A stretch of 64,000 nucleotides of DNA, taken from Psococerastis gibbosa (taxonomy: Eukaryota > Arthropoda > Insecta > Psocodea > Psocidae). The notes beneath the pieces were generated by a model. It saw nothing but the letters and a program-made list of their open reading frames with translations. It did no database searches and was not told the DNA's origin. The first letter of the stretch is position 1. Each line of letters opens with the position of its first letter. This document shows, one piece after another, positions 12,397 to 22,052 of this stretch. The stretch covers positions 6,014,001-6,078,000 of the forward strand of contig OZ020492.1 in the NCBI GenBank assembly GCA_963971405.1. Reading direction: 5' to 3'. Position numbers and translations under genes: made by a program.

Positions 12397-13030
12397 GGAA
12401 AATGCAACTAAATTAAAGAATCTTTTGAAGGCGGGTAACACCTTACCTTAATAAATCATGCGGGTCGCGCCTGCATTAGCCCTGTCCTTACTTTATTCTT
12501 ACTACTAACTTATCGTACCACAGGAAAAGCCTCTGTTGTCGCGGTATTTGTATTGCTTTTTTTTTAAAATAAATACTCTCATAGTTATCATTATTATGTA
12601 TTGTATTTTATGTATATATGCTCCTTGTCCAGGGAATACTCGGCAAGGAAAAGAAAGAAAGAATAAGATTATTATTTTATCCTAGCACTAATAGCCCCCT
12701 CTTGATACCCAATAGGCATGTAATTTTTTCCAGACATCTTGCGACCCCCGCCTTAGATCAACTTTTATTCTTTGCTTACCACTGAATTTTTGCAGGTGTG
12801 ATCAACTGCACATGAACAAAATAATAAATTAAATAGACGAATATATATTTTTTTTAATTTTAAATGGGCGGCGACCTCCATAAGTTTCAGTGGCGTATCT
12901 GCGGGGAGGGTTCCGGGGTCAAGAAACCCTTCCTGCGTCCTGGCGGGCGCCAAAATGAGACAAATTTAGTAATAATATCTATTATTTTTATGTGTTATAT
13001 TGTAAGTGATGTCGTTTTTGGACTTTGATC

Positions 13031-13276
13031 CAGTGGCGTAGACAGACTTTTTTTTTGGGGGGGGGTCCAGTTTCAATGCAACGCTAATACACAGTAATCA
13101 CGTAATGAGCTGACATTAGAATAAAACCAGTCCGTAATTTTCCATCAAGTTTCTTAAACATGACATAATCCGTTTCAACGATCAAAATGTTCTGAAAAAT
13201 TTGCTATTTTGCTAAATTTGGAAGGGGCCCAGACCCAGCGAACCTGCTTGGCCCCCCTTGGCTGGAGCCGCCACTG
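13031..13276. mobile_element. hAT-like G-run MITE
   Basis: It begins CAGTGGCGTAGACAG and ends GGAGCCGCCACTG, with a T/G run near the left end. CAGTGGCG ends are typical of hAT MITEs. No clean 8-bp duplication is seen, so the boundaries are approximate. Confidence 0.6.
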
Positions 13277-13309
13277 ATAAGCTTGGTATGACTCGGCCCA
13301 TACCAATTG

Positions 13310-13470
13310 ACTTCAATGACCAGGTGGTAACGTGCTTGCACTTGTGCAAGTCTTTACACACCATGCGATCGGAGACGTGTCGTAACTCAACACGGGTACT
13401 AACCTACAGAGGCGACTGAAGAAGTCAATCGGATACATTCATTAAATTGTTTGTATGCGGTTATTCTTTA
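13310..13470 (+). repeat. dispersed repeat (family E), possible SINE
   Basis: The block GGTGGTAACGTGCTTGCAC, then GTGCAAGTC, then GCGATCGGAGAC, ending in TTCATTAAATTGTTTGTATGCG and an A/T run, recurs at 37665-37925 and, reversed and partial, at 56640-56715. The spacing resembles a Pol III promoter, but I could not match A and B boxes with certainty. Confidence 0.5.
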
Positions 13471-13839
13471 AAAAAAATTTTTTTTTTTTAATTTAAAAGT
13501 TGTTATCTCTGGGCAATGCCCAGAATTAACTACTCAGTTTTTACTAGTTACTTATTAATGTGTCCTCATTATCTACAAAAATATTGAGTATAACTTTTGA
13601 AAATTAAAAAAATAATAATAATTCAAAATCAAATTAAAGGTAAAAAAAAAAAAAAAAATCGTTCAGAAATACTGCAATACCTTTATATTGTATGACACAC
13701 GCCCAAGGGGCCATGTGGATATCTATTCAAGCATTCCACAGCTCGGCGGCACATTCACAGTCATGTTTTGTGCCTTGTGCAGCCCTACGAGTGCATGGCG
13801 ATAGATTTTCCTTCAGCACGGGGATACGAAGAACTAGAA

Positions 13840-14171
13840 AACCCCGGGATGACAAGGACTGGTTATTAATTTTAAATTGCATCTTTTATTAATATTTCCT
13901 ACTACATGAGAACAGTATTGTGCTCTGTGGGTGTAGGCATAATGAAAACTTGTTTTTGAATAGAAGCAAAGAAGAAGAATTGTCGAAGAACCGAAGGATG
14001 ACTCACCGGTACATTGAAAATTGCATCTTTTATTAATATTTCATTTTATTTGGCGGAAATAACAGGAAAATACAGTATTGTGCTCGCAACGAATGTAAGT
14101 GTAATGGTACCTTGTTTTTGTATAGAAGCGAAGAAGTAGAATTTTCGAAGAACCCCGGTATGACTCACTGG
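13840..14171. repeat. satellite array, left part
   Basis: Units of about 150-165 bp share GATGACTCACYGG, TACATTGRAAATTGCATC, AGTATTGTGCTC, CCTTGTTTTT and GAAGCGAAGAAG. The array breaks at 14171, inside a unit, where the hAT-like element begins, and resumes at 32436. Confidence 0.8.
14164..14171. repeat. 8-bp target duplication, left copy (outer hAT element)
   Basis: CTCACTGG here is repeated at 32436-32443, on the other side of the nested elements. Confidence 0.8.
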
Positions 14172-14175
14172 CATT

Positions 14176-14181
14176 GGCGTA
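14176..14181. repeat. 6-bp target duplication GGCGTA, left copy (Polinton)
   Basis: GGCGTA precedes the Polinton end AGTAGTATAG. The second copy is at 31472-31477. It is also part of the hAT-like terminus, so this is the interrupted site. Confidence 0.85.
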
Positions 14182-14370
14182 AGTAGTATAGAAAGGGGGT
14201 TTCTGGCGCTTACCCCACCCCCCGTCGAGCTACCCCACCCCCCGTCGTGCTACCCCTCGTGGGTGGTCTGATTTTTTTTTTTTTTTCCACCCCCCGTCAT
14301 GCTACCCCTCGTGGGTGGTCTAATTTTTTTTTTTCCACCCCCCGTCGTGCTACCCCTCGGAGGTGGTCTG

Positions 14371-14401
<31 letters not shown>

Positions 14402-14460
14402 AGGTGGGTGGTCTATGACGCACCCCCCCCCCCCTCCCCGTAGTACAGCGTACATCTAGA
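14182..14460. repeat. left terminus of the Polinton with GC-rich tandem units
   Basis: After the 5'-AG end come repeated units of CCACCCCCCGTCGTGCTACCC, CTCGTGGGTGGTCT and a T run, three times in tandem. The same sequence in reverse complement forms the right terminus. Such T runs and C runs are prone to length errors. Confidence 0.85.
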
Positions 14461-14581
14461 ATGTTCCAAATGTGTCGTTACAAAAGGCATCGCCTTGGGT
14501 TGAGGAGCTTAGTTGAAGCCAAACCTTCATTCAAGACTCAAGTAATACCACTTTATAAGTAAAATTGTATAATCTTACAAC

Positions 14582-14887
14582 ATGACATCTCTATTCAATA
14601 AAGTTAATGCCATCAACCAAGTAGCCGGGCCTACCATATCAATGCGAAAACTAGTGATTGGAGTTAAATACCTAATATTGAAAATAGTGCAAATCGAAAA
14701 AACAGAATATGGACCAGCTGTAAAAGTCATACTGCGAGGATTGGAAAAAGAAGTCGTGGAATGTTTTGTGCCTCAACAATATCTGCCAGCCTTTCAACAA
14801 AGTGAAGTTACTCCAGGAGCTGAGATGTATCTTATCGTTTCAAGCCATCGGGGAAAAAATAGTGTCAACCTACAGATCATAGAATGA
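14582..14887 (+). CDS. small conserved Polinton-associated protein, possible OB-fold
   Basis: A 101-aa intact frame and the first gene inside the left end; ATG at 14582 is the first in frame after AT-rich leader sequence. The pattern, a start near residue 22 (MRKLVIGVKYLI), a short basic turn with YGPAVKV, then an alternating hydrophobic stretch and a closing strand (VNLQIIE), resembles small beta-barrel proteins that I recall beside Polinton polymerase genes in insects. An OB-fold single-strand DNA-binding role is an inference from that pattern, not proven. It is followed by the 195-bp subterminal repeats and then the 233-aa gene, all on the same strand. The right-arm copy (30549-30854) encodes the same 101 residues. 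At 16243-16288 the 3' end of this gene recurs, joined to a zinc-finger gene. Confidence 0.6.
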   Translation: MTSLFNKVNAINQVAGPTISMRKLVIGVKYLILKIVQIEKTEYGPAVKVILRGLEKEVVECFVPQQYLPAFQQSEVTPGAEMYLIVSSHRGKNSVNLQIIE

Positions 14888-15165
14888 ATATTTCATGATG
14901 TATTATTATTGTAAACTACAGAAATAATGTAAATATATGAATAATTTCTATATATATTTTTGTTCTTGTTTTATTAATTTCATAACTAGTTTTAAGCTTA
15001 CAGTTAGATGATGATGAGTATTAAAAACTAATGTTTGAAAGAAACAAGCTATTGCTTCAGTCATAATCGAGTACTTGAACGGTGAAGGGTTATCATAATC
15101 ATAGACTATGAAATGATGTAAATCAAATAATTAAACGAGTACATTAGCTAATTTTAATAAATCTA
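14888..15165. other. 3' flank of the 101-aa gene, AT-rich
   Basis: The AT-rich sequence after the stop codon contains AATATTTCATGATG and AATAATTTC blocks and recurs almost unchanged at 16290-16555 and, inverted, at 30280-30548. No coding potential. Confidence 0.6.
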
Positions 15166-15167
15166 TC

Positions 15168-15830
15168 CGAAGCATAGGTTTATGGGAAGTATTGATTTGG
15201 TAAATAGTTAACCGTGTGCAGGTTCAAACCTGTTGTGAATCACCAGGTGCATATAACTCTGTACAGCCGTCTAATGGTTCAGACAAACAACACATTAATA
15301 AATCTACCCCTCGCGGACAGTCCATTGTAAGCTAATGTGATTTTTGTTTTCGTAAATCTATCCAACACTTATATTGAAGGGAAGTATTGATTTGGTAAAC
15401 AGAGTGCAGGTTCAAACCTGTTGTGAATCACCAGGTGCATATAACTCTGTACAGCCGTCTAATGGTTCAAACAAACAAGCCATTAATAAATCTACCCCTC
15501 GCTGACAGTCCATTGTAAGCTAAAGTGATTTTTGTTTTCGTAAATCTATCCAACACTTAGGTTGAAGGGAAGTATTGATTTGGTAAACAAATAACAGGGT
15601 GCAGGTTCAAACCTGTTGTGAATCACCAGGTGCATCCAACACTTAGGTTGAAGGGAAGTATTGATTTGGTAAACAGAGTGCAGGTTCAAACCTGTTGTGA
15701 ATCACCAGGTGCATATAACTCTGTACAGCCGTCTTATGGCTCAAACAAACAAGCCATTGATAAGTCTACCCCTCGCTGACAGTCCATTGTAAGCTAAAGT
15801 GATTTTTGTTTTTGCATTAGTTGCAATCGA
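15168..15830. repeat. about 195-bp subterminal tandem repeats, first block
   Basis: Units contain AGGGAAGTATTGATTTGGTA, GCAGGTTCAAACCTGTTGTG, ATCACCAGGTGCATATAACTC, CTACCCCTCGCTGACAGTCC and GTAAGCTAAAGTGATTTTTG. The block has four units, one shortened at 15636. The GCAGGTTCAAACCTG core is a small inverted repeat resembling a tRNA T arm. Confidence 0.9.
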
Positions 15831-15840
15831 TCGTTAGAAA

Positions 15841-15892
15841 ATGAATGGTGTCTTAACAACATATTATCCGCTTCGTGATGGACAATCTATCC
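15841..15892 (+). pseudogene. 5' fragment of the 233-aa gene
   Basis: The first 45 or so bases of the gene at 17398 recur here with three mismatches, then the match ends at CAATCTATCCC and sequence typical of the element terminus follows. This marks a recombination breakpoint between two Polinton copies. Confidence 0.75.
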
Positions 15893-16029
15893 CTGTACCC
15901 TTACCATCTATCCTTAGTGGGTGGTCGTCGCTACAAAAGGCATCGCCTTGGGTTGAGGAGCTTAGTTGAAACCGAACCTTCATTCGCGTAGTACCACTTC
16001 ATTGTAGTGAATTTGTGTAATCGTACAGC

Positions 16030-16284
16030 ATGGAATCGAAGAAAAGGAAACTGAACGCGAGGGAATATGTGTGTAGAATATGTGCTGTGAGTTTCACACT
16101 AAATTGTCATTTGAAAAGGCATGCTATAAACAAACATGGAGTTAGTATTATACCGTGCAAAAAATGTAAAGCTACATTCACATGCAGAGAGGACCTATCT
16201 CATCATATATTGCAGCGGCATACATCAGCTAATCGCGGGAAGCAAGCCATCGGGGAAAAAATAGTGTCAACCTACAGATCATAG
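16030..16284 (+). CDS. two-finger C2H2 zinc-finger protein, chimeric 3' end
   Basis: An 84-aa frame. Residues about 15-36 and 42-65 form two C2H2 fingers, both C-x2-C-x12-H-x4-H, beginning YVCRIC and IPCKKC, after a basic N terminus (KKRK). It probably binds DNA or RNA; no target is known. From the CAAGCCATCGGGG sequence at 16243 onward the DNA is identical in layout to the end of the 101-aa gene, but read in a different frame, so the last 13 or so residues and the stop are borrowed. The leader (15930-16029) is a diverged version of the leader of the 101-aa gene. The right arm has the 101-aa gene at this position instead. I infer that a recombination event swapped the gene body. Confidence 0.65.
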   Translation: MESKKRKLNAREYVCRICAVSFTLNCHLKRHAINKHGVSIIPCKKCKATFTCREDLSHHILQRHTSANRGKQAIGEKIVSTYRS

Positions 16285-16554
16285 AATGAATATTTCATGA
16301 TGTATTATTATTGTAAACTACAGAAATAATGTAAATATATGAATAATTTCTATATATATTTTGTTCTTGTTTTATTAATTTCATAACTAGTTTTAAGCTT
16401 ACAGTTAGATGATGATGAGTATTAAAAACTAATGTTTGAAAGAAACAAGCTATTGCTTCAGTCATAATCGAGTACTTGAACGGTGAAGGGTTATCATAAT
16501 CATAGACTATGAAATGATGTAAATCAAATAATTAAACGAGTACATTAGCTAATT

Positions 16555-17390
16555 TTAATAAATCTATCCGAAGCATAGGTTTATGGGAAGTATTGATTTG
16601 GTAAATAGTTAACCGTGTGCAGGTTCAAACCTGTTGTGAATCACCAGGTGCATATAACTCTGTACAGCCGTCTAATGGTTCAGACAAACAACACATTAAT
16701 AAATCTACCCCTCGCGGACAGTCCATTGTAAGCTAATGTGATTTTTGTTTTCGTAAATCTATCCAACACTTATATTGAAGGGAAGTATTGATTTGGTAAA
16801 CAGAGTGCAGGTTCAAACCTGTTGTGAATCACCAGGTGCATATAACTCTGTACAGCCGTCTAATGGTTCAAACAAACAAGCCATTAATAAATCTACCCCT
16901 CGCTGACAGTCCATTGTAAGCTAAAGTGATTTTTGTTTTCGTAAATCTATCCAACACTTAGGTTGAAGGGAAGTATTGATTTGGTAAACAAATAACAGGG
17001 TGCAGGTTCAAACCTGTTGTGAATCACCAGGTGCATATACTCTGTACAGCCATCTAATGGTTCAAACAAACAAGCCATTAATAAATCTACCCCTCGCTGA
17101 CAGTCCATTGTAAGCTAAAGTGATTTTTGTTTTCGTAGATCTATCCAACACTTAGGTTGAAGGGAAGTATTGATTTGGTAAACAGAGTGCAGGTTCAAAC
17201 CTGTTGTGAATCACCAGGTGCATATAACTCAGTACACCCATCACACCAGGTGGTCCATTGTAAGCTAAGTGATTTTACAAATGGTGCTTACCCCCCCCCC
17301 CCCCTCCGCACCGTACAAACACCTTCCCCTCGCCGACAGTCCATTGTAAGCTAAAGTGATTTTTGTTTTTGCATCAGTTGCAATCGGTCG
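16555..17390. repeat. about 195-bp subterminal tandem repeats, second block
   Basis: Same units as 15168-15830, about four and a half copies, ending 8 bases before the 233-aa gene. The last unit contains a C run at 17290 and a shortened module. The mirror block is at 29448-30280. Confidence 0.9.
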
Positions 17391-17397
17391 TTAGAAA

Positions 17398-18099
17398 ATG
17401 AAGGGTGTCTTTACCACATATTATCCGCTTCGTGATGGACAAAGTGTTATTGTTGGATTACAATTCAAAACATCAGAATTCGAAGTATACGTCGTAGTTG
17501 TTGATAAAGATCAGGAAATTGCATTCAATATGATTGAATGGGAGTTCTGGTGTGCAACATTACCATTATTTCGATTATATCTCCGTAAGAAAACAGTGTG
17601 CTACAACGGAAATATACTATGGACACCTAATTTCATCAAATCAAACCTGACGATGATGTTAACGAATGATAATGAATTGGAAATGAAGTCTCCATCATCA
17701 CACATTAAGCTATCTAGAGTAAATATTGAGAACATACAAGCATTGAAAGCTATTCTTCATATTGTATGCTGTGAGTTGAAGGAGAAGAAGATGCAGGCTA
17801 ACTTCCACTTAAAAAATATCTTGAAAGACGTATACATGGACTTGGAAACAGATGACGTTTCAATGGAAGCTTTTTTACAGTTTGTGCAATCACCAACTCC
17901 AATAGTAGCAACTATCGAGGATGTTCGTTGTAAACTAGTGTCGAAGAAGTATCGAAATCAATCAAATCGTATATATTTAGAAATTATAACCATCTATGAA
18001 AATGAATTGTGCTCTGTGATACTTAAGCACTGGTTGGAGCGACCTCAAGTCAGTATGAACCAGACTGTTGAACATGATGAAACCACTGGGAATAGTTGA
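17398..18099 (+). CDS. conserved Polinton-associated protein, 233 aa
   Basis: An intact frame from the ATG at 17398, just after the repeats (leader TTGCATCAGTTGCAATCGG). I do not recognise a certain family. Residues about 20-65 (LQFKTSEFEVYVVVVDKDQE, then a W-rich stretch) look like a beta-sheet-rich N-terminal domain; the pattern faintly recalls PC4-type single-strand DNA-binding folds, but this is only an impression. The C-terminal half is rich in charged helices. No signal peptide or membrane segment is seen. Its last 32 bases overlap the start of the 167-aa gene in another frame, which suggests linked expression. The right-arm copy (28739-29440) has the same predicted protein, and both are intact although the polymerase and capsid-like genes beside them are broken. 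Confidence 0.6.
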   Translation: MKGVFTTYYPLRDGQSVIVGLQFKTSEFEVYVVVVDKDQEIAFNMIEWEFWCATLPLFRLYLRKKTVCYNGNILWTPNFIKSNLTMMLTNDNELEMKSPSSHIKLSRVNIENIQALKAILHIVCCELKEKKMQANFHLKNILKDVYMDLETDDVSMEAFLQFVQSPTPIVATIEDVRCKLVSKKYRNQSNRIYLEIITIYENELCSVILKHWLERPQVSMNQTVEHDETTGNS

Positions 18100-18571
18100 G
18101 TTTCAAGGTTTCAAAGATAATGGAAACAATTTCATCATCAAAGAATTGGCTATGGGCCCTGCATACGATGACCAGTATGAGCATTGGTTTTTCCGTCCAC
18201 CCTTTCCATTCGCCAATCTTACAGCTCAAGTAAAAAGCAGCAACACATGGAGCACAAATAATCTCCATAAACTTCGTTGGGAAGAGGGGAACGTGAACTA
18301 CATTTGGCTAAAGAACATTTTACTTGAGTTTGCTAATCAGTATACTAGAATTGCTACTAAAGGAGGAGAGAAGCAAGTATGGCTTGCAGGAATACTAGAA
18401 CGTGTTGTATATGACTTGGACTCTGTGGTTCTGGCAAGTTTTCAGAAGTTACCACCTGTAGAAGCTAAACAATGCATTCACACGGGAAACTGCGCGTTGA
18501 TAAATTTGAAGAAACTACAGAAATGGTTTCAAGATGTCTATTGTTTCATTGATCATGATGAGGTTGATTAA
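18068..18571 (+). CDS. conserved Polinton-associated protein, 167 aa
   Basis: An intact frame overlapping the preceding gene by 32 bases. Visible motifs are a G-I-V-E-F-Q-G-F block near residue 8, F-I-I-K-E-L near 22, WSTNNLHKLRWEEG near 64, a central ATKGGEKQVWL segment, YDLDSV, and near the end a spaced H..CA..N...L..W pattern (GNCALINLKKLQKWF). I recall this order of motifs in unannotated insect proteins found near Polinton-type polymerase genes. The first motif with its acidic residue and the later conserved D and H residues could suit an RNase H-like or DEDD nuclease fold, but that is inference and the first acidic position is E rather than D. The right-arm copy at 28267-28770 predicts the same protein. 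An AATAAA lies just past the stop. Confidence 0.6.
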   Translation: MNMMKPLGIVEFQGFKDNGNNFIIKELAMGPAYDDQYEHWFFRPPFPFANLTAQVKSSNTWSTNNLHKLRWEEGNVNYIWLKNILLEFANQYTRIATKGGEKQVWLAGILERVVYDLDSVVLASFQKLPPVEAKQCIHTGNCALINLKKLQKWFQDVYCFIDHDEVD

Positions 18572-18654
18572 AATAAAGTTATATTTATAAAATATCAGTT
18601 TTATTAATCCATGTAGGTTTCGGGAAACCAAGCCATTTCACATATAATTTATCC

Positions 18655-18815
18655 TTTGACTTTTTCAAAGATTTAGTAAACAGATAACCGTGTGCAGATT
18701 CAAACCTGTTGAGAATCACCAGGTGCACTCAGTACACCCATCACACCAGGGGGTCCATTGTAAGCTAAGTGATTTTTGTTTTTGCATCAGTTGCACCCGG
18801 CAATGATAAAAACTA
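18655..18815. repeat. partial subterminal repeat unit downstream of the gene pair
   Basis: TTTGGTAAACAG-like sequence, AGATTCAAACCTGTTGAGAATCACCAGG, and GTAAGCTAAGTGATTTTTGTTTTTGCATCAG recur here, so the repeat module flanks the gene pair on both sides. Confidence 0.75.
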
Positions 18816-18929
18816 TACTGAAGCATGGTTTCGTGCTAAAAACGAACAACTTCTCCTCACTGATGACTCCACAATAAAATATCAACAAATAAACAAACAA
18901 CATTTACAATATTAAAAATGGTAGGGGGG

Positions 18930-19835
18930 GGGGGGCCCTTTAAAAGCAAAAGTGAACATTACAATTGCAAATACAAGTAAAGAAAAAATGTACGAATTAA
19001 GTAAAAAAAAAAAAAAATTTAAACGTTAATAGAAAAACAATTGTGCAGGCAGATAACTGAAGTAATGTAGGCTAATAATAAAATATTGGTTGACAATCGA
19101 CACTGAGAGAACATCCACTTTACAGTATGTATCCCAATTTTCATTAAGTCTAGTTGCTAAGTAGGGACGTGATGTTATTGGGGTTGGAAGAAATTAGGTA
19201 TTTTATGTGTCTTGAAACTTGTTATGCTGACGGAGTCCTTTATGTTGTCCGGTAGGGAATTGTACAATGGAATAGACTTATACATAATATGCGAATGCAT
19301 AAAGTGTTCCGTATTCGGTTTCAAAGTTTTTAGGTTGCGTCCGGTACCAAGTCTGGTATTAATGTTATGATGGACGAAATCACCTTGCCCAAGAATGGTT
19401 TTTGCCCTTTTTAAATCGAAAAAGTAGAAGTTGTTTTGCACATAGCAATGGCAATGGGAGGGCATTGAATTCCTGAAAAAGAAGATTTGAAGGGTAGCGG
19501 CGAGGCTTCCCTATAGCTACCCTGATGGCTATTCTTACATCAGTTTCTAGGGAGCATGTATGGGAAGAGTGAGCACCACCCCAGGCTAATATGCTATATT
19601 GGAAAATTGATTGGACTAAAGCATGATAAACTTACCTTACAGAGTGTCAACGTTAAGTGTACACCTTAGCATCCTTAATTTGTTATAGGTTCTTCTAATT
19701 CGTTTTGATGTTAGGAGGATTTGTTCATACCACTTGAGATGATTATCAATGGTAACGCCTAAATATTTAATAGTATTTGCTTTTGCGATTATCTGACATG
19801 TGCATGGATTAAGGTTGCAATTATTATGGAGTATT
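18930..19835 (-). pseudogene. non-LTR retrotransposon fragment (RT C-terminus and 3' UTR)
   Basis: On the minus strand the pieces 19637-19835 and 19175-19465 encode reverse-transcriptase end motifs: IKYLGVTIDNHLKW, then a stretch with AWGG, and finally SIPLYNSLPDNIKDS with a closing SFKTH. These are typical of the CR1/Jockey group. Frames are broken between the pieces. The 3' UTR (18940-19170) matches an independent copy at 57400-57640, confirming a mobile family. It lies between the 167-aa gene and the polymerase, so it inserted into an older Polinton. The identical insertion in the right arm is at 27000-27960. Confidence 0.75.
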
Positions 19836-20370
19836 AAACTGAGATAGAATAGAATAGAAGAATAGAATAATGTATTTCGTTCCTTCAATAATACATATAC
19901 ATGCACACCAATATAATGAGGTAGGGGTGGCCCAAAGGATTTCTCCCGTGCTGGGGACCCCATTAATACTATAATAACTAAGCTAAAACTTTATCGATAA
20001 TAATTAATTTTATGTAGACTCTAAGTAACATCACTAAGTAAGGAAATAAGTAAGATCATATACTAAGATGGTTTATCACTCTGTTGAATCCGGGGTTGTT
20101 ATGCTAACGCACTATTGCTGGAAGATTTCTTAGTTGATTTTGGGACAGATGAAAGCTAATTTTACTAATGAATTTTTTTTTTGTTGTAGATTTTTTTTTA
20201 TGAACTCAGGAAGGCTGTTATATAATGGAACTGATAGGTAAATGTGAGAATGTGTGAAAAGGGTAGTGTTATGATTGGGTATCTGAAGATTGCGACCAAC
20301 ACCAAGTCCAGTATAGCTAAAACTATGGAAGAATATATAGCCTTCAGTATTGGAGAGTTATGCTTTTAAG
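19836..20370 (-). pseudogene. second non-LTR retrotransposon 3' fragment
   Basis: On the minus strand, SVPLYNSLPEF-like coding sequence near 20210-20240 is followed by a 3' UTR containing GGGTCCCCAGCACGGGAGAA and an (ATTCT)n tail at 19840-19870. The (ATTCT)n tail abuts the first fragment. Related GGGCCCAAAGGACAAGTCCC sequence occurs at 57342-57375. Confidence 0.65.
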
Positions 20371-20384
20371 ACACTTACCAATTT

Positions 20385-21552
20385 ATGGCCTCCTCATTAG
20401 ATTCAGTAGTTAAAAATCTTGTTGATGCGGATAAAAATAAATTTAAAATTATGAAAACATGTTTTGTGGATGAAAAATTAGACTTGATGTTGAGGAAGGG
20501 TGTCTTACCCTATGAATATATAACGCACGAGTCACAATTTAATGAGGAACACTTACCTACAATCATTGCATTTTTTTTTTTTTTTCTTTTTTTAGTCAAT
20601 TAACTCAAGAGTGGATTTCACAAGAAAAATATGAACATGCTCAAAAGGTGTGGAATGCTTTTGATATAAAGAATTTAGAAGAATACCAAGACTTGAATGT
20701 ATTAAACAACACCCTTCTCTTTTGCAATGTTTTTGAAGCCTTTAGAGCCTAATGTTTTGAAAACGATAACCTCGAAATTTGTCACATGTACACTGCACCA
20801 GGGCTAGCTCTTCAGAGCTGTCTGAAAATATTAGTGGGTTTCGCTGGATGGAGGAGGAAGAAATCAAAAAATTTTAATGTAATGCTCGCACCTAATGAGG
20901 ACGATGATGGCTTCATATTACATGTGGACTTGGAATATCCACAAAAATTACATGATTTACATAATGAATACCCACTAGCAGCTGAACATTGTGTTGTAAC
21001 TTCAGACATGATTTCTCCATATTGCAAGGAATTTCTCGCTGAAAATAATATATCTTTAACATCCACCATCTCAATGCTTATTCCCAACTTAAACGATAAA
21101 CATAACTATATAATACATTATCGAAATTTGAAGCAATGTTTAGAATTGGCATTAAAATTAAAATGTATACATAAAATTTTAGCTTTTAAGCAAAGCGCTT
21201 GGATGCGACCCTTTATCGATTTTAATTAGCTTGTATAATGATTTCGAGAAGGATTTTTATAAATTGAAAATTAATAGTATGTATGGGAAGACAATGGAGA
21301 ATGTTAGAAATCACGCAAAATTATAGTTAGTTAACACTGGCAAACGAGCTAGCAAACTTATCTCATCCCCTGCATTTAAAGATTTTAGGATTTTTTCAAA
21401 CGATTTAATAGCAGTCCGATCAAAAAAAAAAAAAAATAATAATAATAATATTTTGCTAAACAAACCAATACTTATTGGTCTAACCGTTCTCGAGCTATCC
21501 AAGGTAGTTAAGTACGAATTTCATTATAACTTTGTAAAACAAAAGTATGGTG
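20385..21552 (+). pseudogene. protein-primed DNA polymerase B (PolB2 family), broken
   Basis: Protein-primed family B polymerases copy linear genomes from a terminal-protein primer. Recognisable blocks, in order, are LRKGVLPYEYI (20470-20525), EKYEHAQKVW (20620-20655), MYTAPGLA (20786-), the DLEYPQKLHDLHNEYPLA block (20929-), the KQSAWMRPFIDFN block (21188-), KLKINSMYGKTMENVRN with polymerase motif B (21255-21310), and an ELSKVV...KYGD end (21490-21552). The frame is broken by a long T run at 20569-20594, an in-frame stop near 20750 and shifts near 20850, 21230 and 21420. The motif A block that should precede DLEYP is missing, and the gene stops immediately before the expected motif C, where the capsid-like gene begins. 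It cannot be an active polymerase. This marks the element as Polinton-like, although adintoviruses carry related polymerases. Confidence 0.8.
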
Positions 21553-22052
21553 ATAAATGATGAAATTCGCATACCAATCCATCAACAAGATATACTTATT
21601 ACTCTACCATGTGAAAGCCGACTGCATATTGAAGGTGTGCTGGAAAAAGGTGTGACAACAATTGCTTATCAAGGTGAAGACTGGCTTAGCGCTAATGCTA
21701 TGGCACACTTATTCTCCGAAATATGCTATGAACTCAATGGAATAACTGTTGATCATGTGCGAAACCCTGTGCGAATGATTTCTTCAAGTGAAAAACCACG
21801 GTTTGATATTATTGGCTTCCAAGCAGCACGAGCAGATGATATTTGAAAGACGCTACTGCCTTCGATCAATGTGCTGTACGACAAATGCAACTATTCCTCG
21901 GCTCAGAATGCTATCCATACCATCCGCTACAGGCGAACTTCAACAAAAAGGTTGTTGCTGTATTGTATGAACATTTTCTCAATTTCCGGAAACAATACTA
22001 CATGCAGGATGAAGCATCCCCGAACGTTTCCCGGGTCATTATCGCATTATAG
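21547..22052 (+). pseudogene. capsid-like protein of Polinton type, truncated and frameshifted
   Basis: The frame begins with NDEIRIPIHQQDI and continues with LPCESRLHIEG, LFSEICYELNGITVDHVRN and EKPRFDIIGFQ. After a shift near 21843 the family resemblance resumes in another frame with VRQMQLFLGSECYPYHPLQ and FRKQYYMQD. I recall this motif order in insect proteins near Polinton polymerases that are regarded as the double jelly-roll major capsid protein; the capsid label is an inference from that. The N terminus is missing because the frame emerges directly from the polymerase remnant, and the C terminus ends early, shortly after ASPNVSR. The left and right arm copies differ by single-base length differences in short runs. 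Confidence 0.55.
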
